A DNA stretch of 28,222 nt. Source: Thraustochytrium sp. TN22 (Eukaryota; Sar; Bigyra; Thraustochytrida; Thraustochytriidae). The notes beneath the pieces were generated by a model that saw nothing but the letters and a program-made list of their open reading frames with translations, was not told where the DNA came from and searched no databases. The DNA is taken from the NCBI GenBank assembly GCA_013306675.1, contig JABLUY010000356.1, positions 1 to 28,222 on the forward strand, in the 5' to 3' direction. Shown one piece after another: positions 15,606 to 27,317 of the stretch. The translations under genes were made by a program, and so were the position numbers. How positions within the stretch are numbered: position 1 is the first letter of the stretch; each line of letters opens with the position of its first letter.

Positions 15606-16895
15606 ATGAGCTCTCACGGGGCGCGCAGCACGCGGGCGTGGAGCTTGGGCAGCGGCGACACGCTGCTGGGCACGGCGGAGGCGGAGGCCGAGGCCGAGGC
15701 TACCGTGGCGCCGCTGGTCATCTTCTCTGGCGGCACGGCCTTCAACGCGACAGCCAGCGTCTTGAAGCGGCTGACGCCATACGTGGCGTACGTGCTGCCC
15801 GTGTCGGACGACGGCGGGTCGACGCGTGTCATCGTGGACGTCCTGGGCGGGCCAGCGGTGGGCGATATCCGGTCGCGATGCCTGCGGCTCAGCAACAACC
15901 GCACGCGTGAGGGCACGGCAGTGCGCGACTTGCTGGCGCATCGCCTGGACGCGGCGGACGAGGCCTTTGCGCGGCAAGAGTGGCTGCGGATCGTGGAAGG
16001 CTCGCATGAGCTCTGGGAGGGCGTGGGCGACGGCTACAAGCACACTATCCGAGCATTCCTGGTGCACTTCCAGGCTCAGGTGCTCTCGAGCGGCGCGGCG
16101 CATCGGTTCACCTACGCGAACGGCTCAATCGGCAACTTCTTCTTCGCAGGCTCGCGAACCTTTTTCCAGAGCATCGACTCCGCCATCTTCATGTACAGCC
16201 GCGTGTCCGGCATCGCAACGCCCTCGCGCGTGCTGCCGGTCATCGTGAGCGAGCGACGTATCTCGCTGGCCGCCACGCTGGAGTCTGGTGAGGTGCTGCG
16301 CGGGCAGAATGCCATCAGTCACCCGGCGGCGCCCGAGGCCGGCCTGGCGGGCGCCACGGTCGTGGCCAAGCACGGTACCGCGCCGCTGCCCAGCCCCATC
16401 CGCCGCGTCTACTACCTCTCCTCCGACGGCGACCACGAGATTGTCCCCCCGGCCAACCCGTCCGTGCTCCGCGTGCTAGGCACCGCACGGGCCGTCGTTT
16501 TTGCCATGGGCTCGCTGTACACAAGTATTGCGCCCTGCCTCGTGCTGCCAGGCGTTGGCGAAGCCATCGCGGAGGTGGACGCGCCCAAGGTGCTCCTGCT
16601 GAACGGCACGCCGGACCGCGAGTCCGGCGACATGGCTGCCTCTGGCTACGTGCGCGCCATTGCCGCGGCGCTTAACCGCATCGGCAATCCTCTCGCGCAC
16701 GTGAGCGAGCTCCACCATCCTCCGGGCGCCTATGTCACCATGGTTGTATACGCGCACGATTCCCTCGTGCGTGTTGACCAAGATGAACTTGCCTCCATGG
16801 GCGTTGCCGTGCAGCCTTGCGCGTCTCTCACGCGCGACGACGGCACCGTCGAGTTTCGCACCTCGGAGCTCGCCGAGCTGCTCGTTCGCCTTTAG
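15606..16895 (+). CDS. CofD/YvcK (UPF0052)-like protein, 429 aa
   Basis: The fold begins at residue about 38 with VIFSGGTAFNA, the glycine-rich substrate loop, followed by PVSDDGGSTRV (family DDGGS motif), GGPAVGDIRSR (PPGDIR-like), NGSIGNFFFAG (GN.F motif) and LLLNGTPDRESGDM. These match 2-phospho-L-lactate transferase CofD and bacterial YvcK-type proteins, which also occur as UPF0052 members in algae, plants and fungi. True CofD transfers a phospholactyl group in F420 synthesis; eukaryotic members have no settled reaction, so I infer a nucleotide/phosphosugar-binding role only. Start chosen at CCCATGAGC (15606) because upstream in-frame residues from 15141 are compositionally random; the upstream ATG could encode a targeting peptide. 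The last codons reappear, diverged, downstream of the stop. Confidence 0.8.
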   Translation: MSSHGARSTRAWSLGSGDTLLGTAEAEAEAEATVAPLVIFSGGTAFNATASVLKRLTPYVAYVLPVSDDGGSTRVIVDVLGGPAVGDIRSRCLRLSNNRTREGTAVRDLLAHRLDAADEAFARQEWLRIVEGSHELWEGVGDGYKHTIRAFLVHFQAQVLSSGAAHRFTYANGSIGNFFFAGSRTFFQSIDSAIFMYSRVSGIATPSRVLPVIVSERRISLAATLESGEVLRGQNAISHPAAPEAGLAGATVVAKHGTAPLPSPIRRVYYLSSDGDHEIVPPANPSVLRVLGTARAVVFAMGSLYTSIAPCLVLPGVGEAIAEVDAPKVLLLNGTPDRESGDMAASGYVRAIAAALNRIGNPLAHVSELHHPPGAYVTMVVYAHDSLVRVDQDELASMGVAVQPCASLTRDDGTVEFRTSELAELLVRL

Positions 16896-17061
16896 AATTT
16901 GCTTTCTAAAAACGAAATTCTCGTGACCTTGGCTTTATGCGTGTTGCCGTTTCGCCATGCGTGTACCTCGGTTCGCTCGGCACCACCAAGTTCCGCACTC
17001 CAGAGCTCGCCGAGCTCCACAGTTCGCCGAGCGACCCATTCTTTTGCCTTTGACGAAATTC
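16851..17061 (+). repeat. diverged duplication of the CofD-like gene's 3' end
   Basis: Copy 1 (16851-16920) contains the end of the CDS, the TAG and the start of the 3' flank. Copy 2 (16988-17061) repeats the same order: a TTTCGCAC/TTCCGCAC block, the exact 14-mer GAGCTCGCCGAGCT, GTTCGCC, then TTGC.TTT and ACGAAATTC. In the matching frame copy 2 still reads FRTPELAEL against FRTSELAEL in the gene. Identity is roughly 75-80% by eye over the best part. Confidence 0.65.
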
Positions 17062-17796
17062 CTTTGACGAAGACCGAGCAAGACACGAGACCTCGTACGG
17101 GATTGTTTCGTGTGTGTTGGCTCGGCCTGGATGAAGGCTGGGCTGATTGTGGCTGACACTGAAGCCGGTCGCTTCGATGGTACTATCGCCGCTTGATAAT
17201 TGCACTCACTGTCAGGCCCGACTTTGTTTGCTTTCCCGGAGCCCGCCAAGCCACTCGTTCGCCTTGCCTTTCGATGTCTTCGTCTTTCCCTCTCAAGTGA
17301 GCCCGCCAGTGGGACAGTCCTGTGCGATCACGACTCGACTCCGACTACTCACTGCACTGTCAGGCTGTTCCTCGTCACCTGGTCACGACCTGCCGCTCGC
17401 TCGGCCAGGCTCGCTCGAAAGCCTGGCCGTCGTCACTGTCCTGGTCAGCCTCGGCGTCCAGGTCCTGCACCTCCGCCGGAGTCGGACCCTCCCTCTTCTC
17501 CGCCTGTCTCCGCACGGTTCGTTCGAGAGCTCGGCAGGAGGCCGCTCGGTTTCCGACGAGCAGGACTCGGACTCGGCGGCGGCGGCAGCGGCGGCGGCGG
17601 CGGCGGCGGCAGTAGACTCGAAACGGCGCGGCGGGCGGCGCGGCGAGGCACCATAGGCGGACGGGCGCGCGCGGCGGTGCTGCTGCTCTTGGCGGCGGCG
17701 GCGGCGGCACTGTTTCCGGAGGCGAGAGGAGCGGCGGCCTTCGAGGAGGAGCAGCTGCACGGGTGGGCGGAGGCGGTCGAGAGCAACTCGTGCGAG

Positions 17797-18813
17797 ATGA
17801 AGGCCGTGCGGCGCGTACGCGCCATGACCGGCGGGCCGATGGAGACGGCGTCGCCGTACCTGTTCGTGGTGTACCACAAGGACGAGTTTCCGGCCGGCAA
17901 TGACGCGCTGGAGCACCCGACCAAGGTGGGCAACGGCATGGACTTCGACCAGCAGGCCAAGTACCGCATGTACCACGGCACCAAGGTGCCTGGGTTTCCG
18001 TCGCATCCGCACCGCGGGTTCGAGACCATCACGGCGACGCTGGAAGGCATCATCGACCACGCCGACAGCCTGAAGAACTGCGGCCGCTACGGCAACGGCG
18101 ACCTGCAGTGGATGACGGCGGGCGCTGGCGTGCAGCACAGCGAGATGTTCCCGCTGATTCACAAGGACCGGCCGAACAAGACGCGGTTCTACCAGATCTG
18201 GCTCAACCTGCCGCGCGCCAGCAAGATGGTGCCGCCGGCCTTCAAGATGCACTGGGCGCACGAGGTGCGGCGCTGGACGAGCGAGGACGGCCAGGCGAGC
18301 GCCATCGTGTGGGCCGGCTCTTTCAAGGGCGTCGATGCCTTCGCGACGCCGCCGCCGGACTCGTACGCGGCCAACCCGGCCAGCAAGGTGGGCCTCTTCC
18401 ACCTGACCGTCGCCAAGGGCGCCACCTTGGAGCTTGACCCGGCCGAGGGTGACCGCAACCTGTACATGGTCGAGGGCTCCGAGGCCGTTGTCGGCGGCGA
18501 GAAGGTCAAGCGCGGCATCCACGCCGCCTACATTGAGACGAACCCGGGCGCCACGCTCAAGATCGAGTGCCCCAAGTCGGCTTGCGAGTTCCTCGTCCTG
18601 CAGGGCCGCCCCATTGCCGAGCCCGTCGTGCAGCATGGCCCCTTCGTCATGAACACGCGCGAGGAGATCATCAAGACCTTTGATGACTACCAGCGTACGC
18701 GCTTCGGCGGCTGGCCTTGGCCGCGCCCCGACATGGTTTTCCCGCGCGAGAAGGGCCGCTTTGCCATCCACAACGGCAAGGAAACCGCGCCTCCCAACAG
18801 CCAGCTTCTCTAG
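17797..18813 (+). CDS. pirin family protein (bicupin), 338 aa from first ATG
   Basis: Bicupin of the pirin family. The N-terminal cupin carries PSHPHRGFETIT (His70, His72) and GDLQWMTAGAGVQHSEM (His114, Glu116), the four metal ligands of pirins, with near-canonical spacing. WAGSFKGVDAF and the second cupin (GLFHLTVAKGATLEL ... CEFLVLQGRPI) follow. Pirins bind Fe or another metal and act as transcription cofactors or quercetin-dioxygenase-like enzymes; which applies here is unknown. The first in-frame ATG is 17797, giving MKAVRRV, the usual pirin N-terminus. However, the open frame upstream encodes a signal-peptide-like leader (ARAAVLLLLAAAAAALF) that begins at an ATA codon (17653), so the protein may be longer and organelle- or ER-targeted. 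Downstream, 18814-20193 has no recognisable gene. Confidence 0.88.
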   Translation: MKAVRRVRAMTGGPMETASPYLFVVYHKDEFPAGNDALEHPTKVGNGMDFDQQAKYRMYHGTKVPGFPSHPHRGFETITATLEGIIDHADSLKNCGRYGNGDLQWMTAGAGVQHSEMFPLIHKDRPNKTRFYQIWLNLPRASKMVPPAFKMHWAHEVRRWTSEDGQASAIVWAGSFKGVDAFATPPPDSYAANPASKVGLFHLTVAKGATLELDPAEGDRNLYMVEGSEAVVGGEKVKRGIHAAYIETNPGATLKIECPKSACEFLVLQGRPIAEPVVQHGPFVMNTREEIIKTFDDYQRTRFGGWPWPRPDMVFPREKGRFAIHNGKETAPPNSQLL

Positions 18814-20193
18814 GTAAAAGCTCAGTAAAATCGTGACGGAGCAATTCGTCCTGTGATTCTTTTGGCGAAAGATTTGACGTGACAAGGCTCAGGCTTGTCG
18901 TGGGCTCGTGGTTGCGCGCAACGTCATGCTTGGAAGTCAGCAAGATCAGCAAGATTCAAGTTCTGCTCACCGCCACCTTCCCTGCCCCTCTTCAGTCGGG
19001 TCCGCGTCTCGCCACAAGGATCTGCCAGCTGATCTGTCCGCCAACCTCTAAACTAACAGTGATTGCTTTGCGTGCGCCTTGCGCGCTTGTGCGCGCTTGT
19101 GCAGCCTGATCAAGATTCCCGGCGCTGCCGGCCTTCGGCTGCCCGCGCGCGCGCGCCCACCTGTGCTTGCACAGAGCGCCAAAGTCTCGGCTCCGACCGC
19201 ACACTGGGGCAGGTTAGAGCGTCCCCCATCGCGCCAGCGCGTGCACGCGGCTCCGTGGCCGCCAGCGCGCGCGCCGCTCGACGGGTCAATCGGCGCCGCG
19301 CCTCGGCCCGCCCGCCTCGGCACGCCGCAGGGGCGCTTGCCAGCCCCGCGCCGCGCCGCGCCGCCTCGCCCGCCGCCCGCGCTGGCAAGCCAGCCTGCAG
19401 GATGCTTTCCGCCGCCGCCGCGCCGCCACGCCGCCGGACCTGCACTGCAGGCTGTGCTTCCCGTCACTCAAGGCTTCGACCGACCTCAGGCTGGCAGCTG
19501 GCCGGCTGACTGCGATCCAGACAGGGCGACAGAGAAAGCAGCGCCACCGCCGGCGGGGCTGGACCCAGGGCGCCAGCCTGCACTGCAGTGAAGTACGGCG
19601 GCTCGGCTCCGAGTCCGAGTCCTGGCTGCGCGGCGGCGGCGCGGTGGCGAGCGCGGTGCTGCGCCGCGCGCCGGCCAGCCTGCGCGCGGATCGCAGCCCC
19701 GGCGCCGCCGGCGGGCAGATCCTGACAGATCCTTTCCCAGGCTGCCGTGACCGCTGCGCTCGTGCGCAGCGCCGCAGCGAGCGCTCCGAGCCGCCGCCGC
19801 TCGTCAACCTCGTTGAGGGAAGAGGCCAGCCAGCGCCGGCCTGATTAGAGACCGGCAGCCAGCGGCGGTCAGCGCAACGTGGCTGTGCCGCGTGGCGCGG
19901 CGGCTGTGCACTGGCACTGGCAGCATGACAGCGGGGCCAGTGGCGCAGTGTGATGGCGCGCTTGGGCCGGGCGGGAAAGTTGATAGAGGAAAGTGAGCTG
20001 GCCGGTCGGGCCGCCACCGGCGCGCGCGCGTCCGAGTCCGGCGCGGCGGCGGCGGCCGGCAGACGGCGCGGCGCAGTGCCCTAATCGCGGCGAGGTCGGC
20101 GGCGGCGAGCGGCCGGCGGAGGCGCGACAGCAGACTCGAGTCGAGGCGAGAGCAGGGCGGCGCAGGCAGCGCGCGCGCGCGAGGGCGGGCAGG
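18814..20193. other. intergenic: pirin 3' flank and GC-rich 5' flank of the Atg22-like gene
   Basis: About 1.38 kb. Up to about 19080 the composition is balanced and 3'UTR-like. 19080-20190 is CpG-rich with (GC)n, CGCCGCGCCGC runs and two copies of a CTGCACTGCAG palindrome near 19441 and 19577. All open frames are low-complexity Arg/Ala/Pro; I see no gene. Confidence 0.5.
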
Positions 20194-21735
20194 ATGTCGT
20201 CGGCGCTGGCGGAGGAGACCGGGTGGCGCGCGTGGAGGTACGCGTGGTGGAACTGGCGCTACGTCAAGTATGAAGACCGCGAGGTGACGGGCTACATCAT
20301 GTCGGGCGGCGGCCGCGGCCCGATGATCGGGTACATCGCGGTCTTTAGTGCCGTGGCGCTGACGGGCCTCGCGGAGAGCGTGCAGAACTGCGACACGCAG
20401 CGCGTGGAGCTCGGCGGTCTCAAGCTGCAGGTCTCGAGCGTGGTGAGCGCGGTCCTCACCGTGGAGGGCATCTTCAACGCTATCATGTCCACGCTGCTCG
20501 GCGTCGTGGCGGACGCTGGCTCCTGGCGTCTCTACATTTTCCGCGGCGCCCTCTGCCTGCTCGCCATCGCGACGGCGCTCAGCGGTCTGGTCCTCTTCGG
20601 CGAGGGCCAGCTGTGGTCTCTCATCGCCTATGCGATGCTGCTCATTCTCGTCTCGCTCTTCTACGACGCCTTTCAGATCGTGCAGAACGCCTACCTGCCT
20701 GAGCTCGCCGAGGCCGAGTCCGAGCGCACGCTCTTTACCTCCAAGATGTATGTGCACATCAACATCGCGCAGCTGTCCTACGCCGCCATCGCCATCGGTC
20801 TTGGCATGGCCCTTGGCGTCTCCAACGACAAGATCACCGCGCCGCAGGTCGGTGTCATCGTCGCCATCCTCGTCTGGGCCTTTTTCGGTATCCCGGGCAT
20901 GTCCTTCATGCAGCACCGCCGCAAGGCTCCTGAGGATATCGTCCCGGCTGGTTTTCTTGGCCTGCCCCGCACCTTTCGTATGATCAAGTCTTGCTTCACC
21001 GAGTACAAGCAGATCGGCCTCTACATGATCATGTACTCGACCGGCGTCACCGGCGCCTCCTCGGTCGTCTCGCTCGCCTCCACCTACCTGCTCAGCATCG
21101 TTGGTACGGACGCCTTCAGCGTGCAGGTCATTACCGCCATTGTGCTCATCATGACCATCCCGGGCGCTTTGGGCATCAACCTGCTCGCCAAGCGTTTCGG
21201 TGACCTGCGCAAGACCAACGTCGCCATCCTCACCTACTGGTTCATTATTATCCTCATCATTCCCTTCACCATCCGCGGTGAGGATGACCCGGACGCCGTG
21301 CCGGACGCCGCGGAGTACTGCGTAGCGTCCGACTTCGTCGCACGCAAGCCTACGGCCATGTCCGGCATCACCCAGTTCGTCTTTCCGGTCCTCTGGGGCC
21401 TCGGCATTGGTGCCATCTTCCCCATCAACGTCGCCCTCTTCGCCGAGCTCGTCCCGGGCTCCGAGGAGAGCGGCTTCTTCGGCCTCCGCAACTTCGCCGC
21501 CAAGATCTGGGCCTTCATCCCGCCTGCCATCTACACGCTCATCAACGAGAACACCACGGGCGAGGACAAGCGCTTCTGCATCTACGCCATCCTTCCCTTC
21601 CTCTTTGTTGGCATCATCGTCGCCTATCTCATTGACCTCGACAAGGCCCGCGATCAGATCGCTCACACCCTGCACCGCCGCAAGGGCAAGGCTGGCAATG
21701 CCATGGCCACCACCAAGACCGACCCCGAGATCTAA
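20194..21735 (+). CDS. Atg22-like major facilitator superfamily transporter, 513 aa
   Basis: Starts at CAGGATGTCG. About eleven to twelve hydrophobic segments are visible (for example IGYIAVFSAVALTGL, LYIFRGALCLLAIATALSGL, FIIILIIPFTI, FCIYAILPFLFVGIIVAYLI). Atg22/UMF-like signatures are YDAFQIVQNAYLPELAEAESE after TM4-5 and ALFAELVPGSEESGFFGLRNFAAKIW near TM10. In yeast Atg22 exports amino acids from the vacuole during autophagy; an organellar amino-acid efflux role is a reasonable inference, substrate unknown. The N-terminus has an aromatic YAWWNWRYVKYED stretch before TM1. The lumenal loop with EYCVASDF may form a disulphide. The C-terminal DPEI and stop form the first unit of a 20-bp tandem array. 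Confidence 0.8.
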   Translation: MSSALAEETGWRAWRYAWWNWRYVKYEDREVTGYIMSGGGRGPMIGYIAVFSAVALTGLAESVQNCDTQRVELGGLKLQVSSVVSAVLTVEGIFNAIMSTLLGVVADAGSWRLYIFRGALCLLAIATALSGLVLFGEGQLWSLIAYAMLLILVSLFYDAFQIVQNAYLPELAEAESERTLFTSKMYVHINIAQLSYAAIAIGLGMALGVSNDKITAPQVGVIVAILVWAFFGIPGMSFMQHRRKAPEDIVPAGFLGLPRTFRMIKSCFTEYKQIGLYMIMYSTGVTGASSVVSLASTYLLSIVGTDAFSVQVITAIVLIMTIPGALGINLLAKRFGDLRKTNVAILTYWFIIILIIPFTIRGEDDPDAVPDAAEYCVASDFVARKPTAMSGITQFVFPVLWGLGIGAIFPINVALFAELVPGSEESGFFGLRNFAAKIWAFIPPAIYTLINENTTGEDKRFCIYAILPFLFVGIIVAYLIDLDKARDQIAHTLHRRKGKAGNAMATTKTDPEI

Positions 21736-21866
21736 TCGGCGACCCCGACATCTAAGCGGCGACCCCGAGATCGAATCGCCGACCCCGACATCTAAGCGGC
21801 GACCCCGAGCTCGAATCGCCGACCCCGAGATCTAAGCGGCGACCCCGACATCGAATCGCCGACCCC
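21721..21866 (+). repeat. 20-bp x7 tandem array spanning the TAA stop
   Basis: Units start at 21721, 21741, 21761, 21781, 21801, 21821 and 21841, plus a partial at 21861, each close to GACCCCGAGATCTAAGCGGC. Unit 1 is the last four codons and stop (GAC CCC GAG ATC TAA). Alternating C/G and TAA/GAA variants suggest a higher-order 40-bp pattern. As 20 is not a multiple of 3, successive units shift frame; DPEI followed by TAA recurs at 21835 in another frame. Confidence 0.9.
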
Positions 21867-22320
21867 TCGCAGCCTGGCAGAGAGATCATGAAGTTTGTTT
21901 GCCGCCCACCAGGACGCGACCACTCGCTCGCTCGGCCTCGAGATCTTCGGTCGCCCGTGCGGCCGCCCTCACTTCGTTTCTTTATCCTCCTCTTCGTGTG
22001 TAAGTGTGTGTCTTTCTCTTTTCCCACCGTGAGCTGGGTGTCTCCAACTCTTGAAAGCGTGCCGCACTGGACAGTGCTCACGCGTTGCGTACTCGCGAGG
22101 TTGCAAGGAAACCATCAATCTGCACTCGCCCGGCGTGACCCTCCTCGAGTCTAAGAGGCCAAGCCACCGAGGCTCGCTGAGGGAAACCATCGAAAAAAGA
22201 TCTACGGTGATGCATCGTCGCTCGAACAGGCAGCTCCAGCTCTCGCTCCCTGCAGCGTCGAGCAGCCAGCAAAGAGAGACGCGTTGGAGCCGTCCCCTGC
22301 TAACGGCGGTGGTTAGATGA

Positions 22321-24392
<2,072 letters not shown>

Positions 24393-24741
24393 GCAACGTT
24401 GATGGAGCGCAGGTTTCGCCTTGATACGCATGCAAGCACATCTTCGTTGTGAATGCTCTCTCTTGCTCTCCCCCTTCTCTCGCGCGATCTTGGCCTTGAA
24501 CCGTGTGTTTTTATCTCAAGGGCGTCACTTCAACGCACCTGTCCTTGCCACCGTTTCGAGGACGTAGTAGCATCCGCTCGGGCATCATCAATGGATTTGC
24601 TCTTTCTTTTACCTTGGCAAAGTTCTCTACCACTACTGACTTCAGCAAAGCCGCCAACCCGCCAGTCAGACAGCCAGGCTTTACCCTCCCCGGGGTGAGC
24701 CCATGCCTTGCGCCATTTGATTTCGGTGACACGTTGGAGTT

Positions 24742-26344
24742 TCAAAGGCCAAACATGCCCATGTTGCTTGCGTAGGCCATGGGCTTGAGGTCCGGGTGCG
24801 GCACAGCATCGAAGGTGATCGGGTCGGGCTTCATGTCGTTCTTGCGGAAGCGAATGAGCGCGCCCTTGTTGCCCATTTGATCGCTGCGCGGCAAGTGAGC
24901 GGCCATGGTTAGTAAGAGTCAACTTGCAGCGGGAGCCTACGTGCAGCAAGCGAGAGCCTCCTCGTTGCGCGCGTGCTCTGCATGCTTGCGCGCCGTGAAC
25001 GTACCAATAGTTGGGGGCCGAAAAGACGGTGATGAGCTTGCCATTGTGCTCAAAGAGGTAGCCCTCGTCGCGCACCTCGTGGGAGCGGATGATGAGGTCC
25101 AGGCCGTTGTCCTCGAGGAAGCGCGCAGAGATGTCGGGGCCAAAGGAGAGGCCGACGCCGCGCTTGGAGGGGCCGCGGCCGTTGAAGGGCTGCGGGTCGC
25201 TCCAGAGGATGTCGGAAGCGATGCCGGACTCGGGCGGCTCGCAGTGGCGCGGGATCTTGCGGATGTCGTCCAGCTTCACGCCGTCATCCTTGAAGAGGCC
25301 ACCGTGCACGACCAGCACCTTGTTCTCGACCACGTGCGCGTAGGGCAGCGCGCGGAAGCACTCGGTGAAGAGCGACATGATGTTGGCATCGTACTTCTTG
25401 TTGACCTCGCCCTCGAAGCCGTACATCTTGTTCATGTTCTGCGTCTCGTGGTTGCCGCGGTTGATGAAGACGTGGTCCGGGTAGAGCACCTTGTACGCGA
25501 AGGCCGTGAAGGTGGTCTCAAAGCTCCAGCTGCCGCGGTCGCAGAGGTCGCCGTTCCACAGGTACGGCCGCGTCTTGGACGGCTTGTCATTGATCTTGAA
25601 GATGTTGAGCAGGTCATAGAACTGGCCGTGCGTGTCGCCCAGCACGCTCAAGTAGACGCCGTCGTCCTCGGGGATGCTCACGTCGACGAGCGAGGGCAGC
25701 GTCGTGAGCAGCTTCTTGAGCTGCACGAGCACCGAGGCCACGATGCGCTTGGGCAGCAGCTTCTCCTCGCGCATCCACTCCAGCATAGCGTCCATGAACT
25801 CGGGCGTGAGCACGTCGCCCTCGCCGAGGCGCGGGCCCGCGTAGTTGTCCGGGATGGGCATGCTGTCCAGGTCCAGCGTCTCCGAGAGCGGCTTGGGCGC
25901 CTCCACGGCGATGGCCGCCTCGAAGGCCTGCCGCTTCACCTCCTTGTCGCACAGCGCCAGCTTGGTGCGCACGTCGCGGTCGTTCGGCGCCAGCTTCGCC
26001 AGCTGCTTGAACACCTTGAGCGCATGCCGATACTTGGCCAGCGCCGCGTATGCCGACCCCAACCGGTAGTACGCCTTGCCGTACCGCGGGTCCAGCGCCA
26101 GCGCCTTGCGCGCGTCCTCGATGGCCAGCCCAAAGGCCTCGGTCTTGAGGTGCGCGAACGCGCGGTTCGAGTACAGCACCGCGCTCGGCGCCAGCGCGAT
26201 GGCGTCGCCGTACACCTCGATGGCCTGCAGGTAGTGCGCCTGCCCGAACAGCCCGTTCGCCTCCGACTTGAGCGCGTCGGCGCGGGCCTGCACCTCGGGG
26301 CTCACGCTCGCGGCCTCGCCGCCCTGCGCCTCCGTCGCCGCCAT
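24742..26344 (-). CDS. PPP5C: serine/threonine protein phosphatase 5 (two exons, 493 aa)
   Basis: Join of exon 1 (26344-25005) and exon 2 (24883-24742). N-terminal TPR domain (about 17-135): ADALKSEANGLFGQAHYLQA, VLYSNRAFAHLK, KAYYRLGSAYAAL. Linker helix, then the PPP catalytic domain (about 175-480): GDTHGQ (236-241), GDLCDRG (265-271, usually GDFVDRG), RGNHET (296-301), VVHGGL (345-350), RSHEVRDEGY (420-429), SAPNY-C after splicing. The metal-binding Asp/His/Asn residues are all present. The C-terminus reads DQMGNKGALIRF ... HPDLKPMAYASN, diagnostic of PP5. It dephosphorylates Hsp90 clients and is autoinhibited by its TPR domain until Hsp90 or lipid binds. The length matches the animal enzyme (about 499 aa). 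Start ATG 26344 gives MAATEAQGG, the first ATG before the TPR. Confidence 0.95.
24884..25004 (-). other. 121-bp intron in PP5 with TACTAAC branch site
   Basis: On the minus strand TATTG|GTACGT ... GCGCAG|CGATCAA, with a perfect TACTAAC (24908-24914) about 25 nt before the acceptor. Splicing restores the Cys codon of the PP5 SAPNYCDQ motif. The intron has no stop in the incoming frame, so retention would extend the frame to 24530 with an unrelated tail. Confidence 0.9.
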
Positions 26345-27317
26345 CGCCCCCCTGCCTGCCGCGCGCGAGCGCTCGTGCGCGCCCGCCAACGTCCGAGTCC
26401 TCCTTGCCTCTCTCTCTCTGCGCGCCGCTCCGCCTCGCCTCGCGATCCGCCCGCCCGCCTCGCCGGGCCGCCCTTCGCCGCCGCGCCGCTCGCCGCCCGC
26501 CGCGCCGCGCGCCTCGCCGCGCCGCGCCGCGCCGCGCCGTGCCGTCTCGTGCCGTCCGCCGGCGGCTTTGGCGCGCGGGCCGCCGGGGCGCGCGGGTCGC
26601 GAGCGGCTGGGCGGCGGCGGCCTCAGCCTGAGCCAGCGGAGCCGAGCTGACCTGCGCTGCTTAGGAGCCTGATGAGAGCCGAGCTGCCGGAGCTTCTGGG
26701 CCGCTTCTCGAAAGGGCTTATTGGCGGCGGGCGGCGGCGGCGGCAGCCTGAGGGCGTCGGTGGCGTGGGCGGTGGCGGTGCGGGCAGCGGTCACCATCAC
26801 GGCCGGGCGCGGCGGGCTCACGGTCAGTCAGGCTGTAGCGTCACGGTTGGCTGCAAGACGAAGCAAGAGGACCAAGGCCTACTGGCAATGACAGCTAAAC
26901 TTTGCATCGCGCGTTCAGGATGGTCCAAGGCTCTGAACTTGCCTTTGCCAAATGGCGGAAGTGAGGTTGGAGGGTAGCCTCTCTTTGGAGAGCCTCGAGA
27001 GCATCGTAGCCAAAGGAGAGCATGTTGTTACTTCCAAGGAGAGCGAGCACGACTGGAACCCCGCCCTCGTGCTTCTTGTCGCTCGCTCTCCGTGCGCTCT
27101 CCTTCAGCCTGGCCGCCAGGTTTCCGAGCCATGTGCAAGAGAAAGACTTTGACGTTTGAAGTTTGAATGAAGTTGCAAAATAAGACTTGATTGTTGCTTT
27201 CGTCCGCCCAGAAAGATACACTGTACAAATCGCACGAGACGCCACGCTTGACCGGCACATGGCCAGCCCAGGCAGGGCACCCCGCGCTCGCTAATCCTCG
27301 CTAGTGCTCACAGCTGC
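26345..27317. other. 5' flank of PP5 and 3' flank of the small gene
   Basis: 26345-26800 is CpG-rich with a GCCGC/GCCGT pentanucleotide array at 26516-26554, typical of the 5' flanks here. 26800-27317 has balanced composition. A 66-codon plus-strand ATG ORF at 26952-27152 has no recognisable feature. I see no supportable gene. Confidence 0.5.

Noticed and set aside
19804-21675. 623-codon minus-strand frame opposite the Atg22-like gene
   Set aside because: Acidic, low-complexity translation typical of the complement of a membrane protein in GC-rich DNA.
21888-22154. 88-codon plus-strand ATG ORF with a hydrophobic stretch
   Set aside because: The hydrophobic run comes from a pyrimidine-rich tract; codon use unlike neighbours and it lies in the E2 5' flank.
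24905-26650. 581-codon plus-strand frame opposite PP5
   Set aside because: Complement of a certain PP5 gene; Val/Leu/His/Arg composition is an antisense artefact.
26952-27152. 66-codon plus-strand ATG ORF (MAEVRLEGSLSLESLESIV)
   Set aside because: Looks mildly protein-like at first but has no family, poor codon bias and decays to random sequence; left as intergenic.
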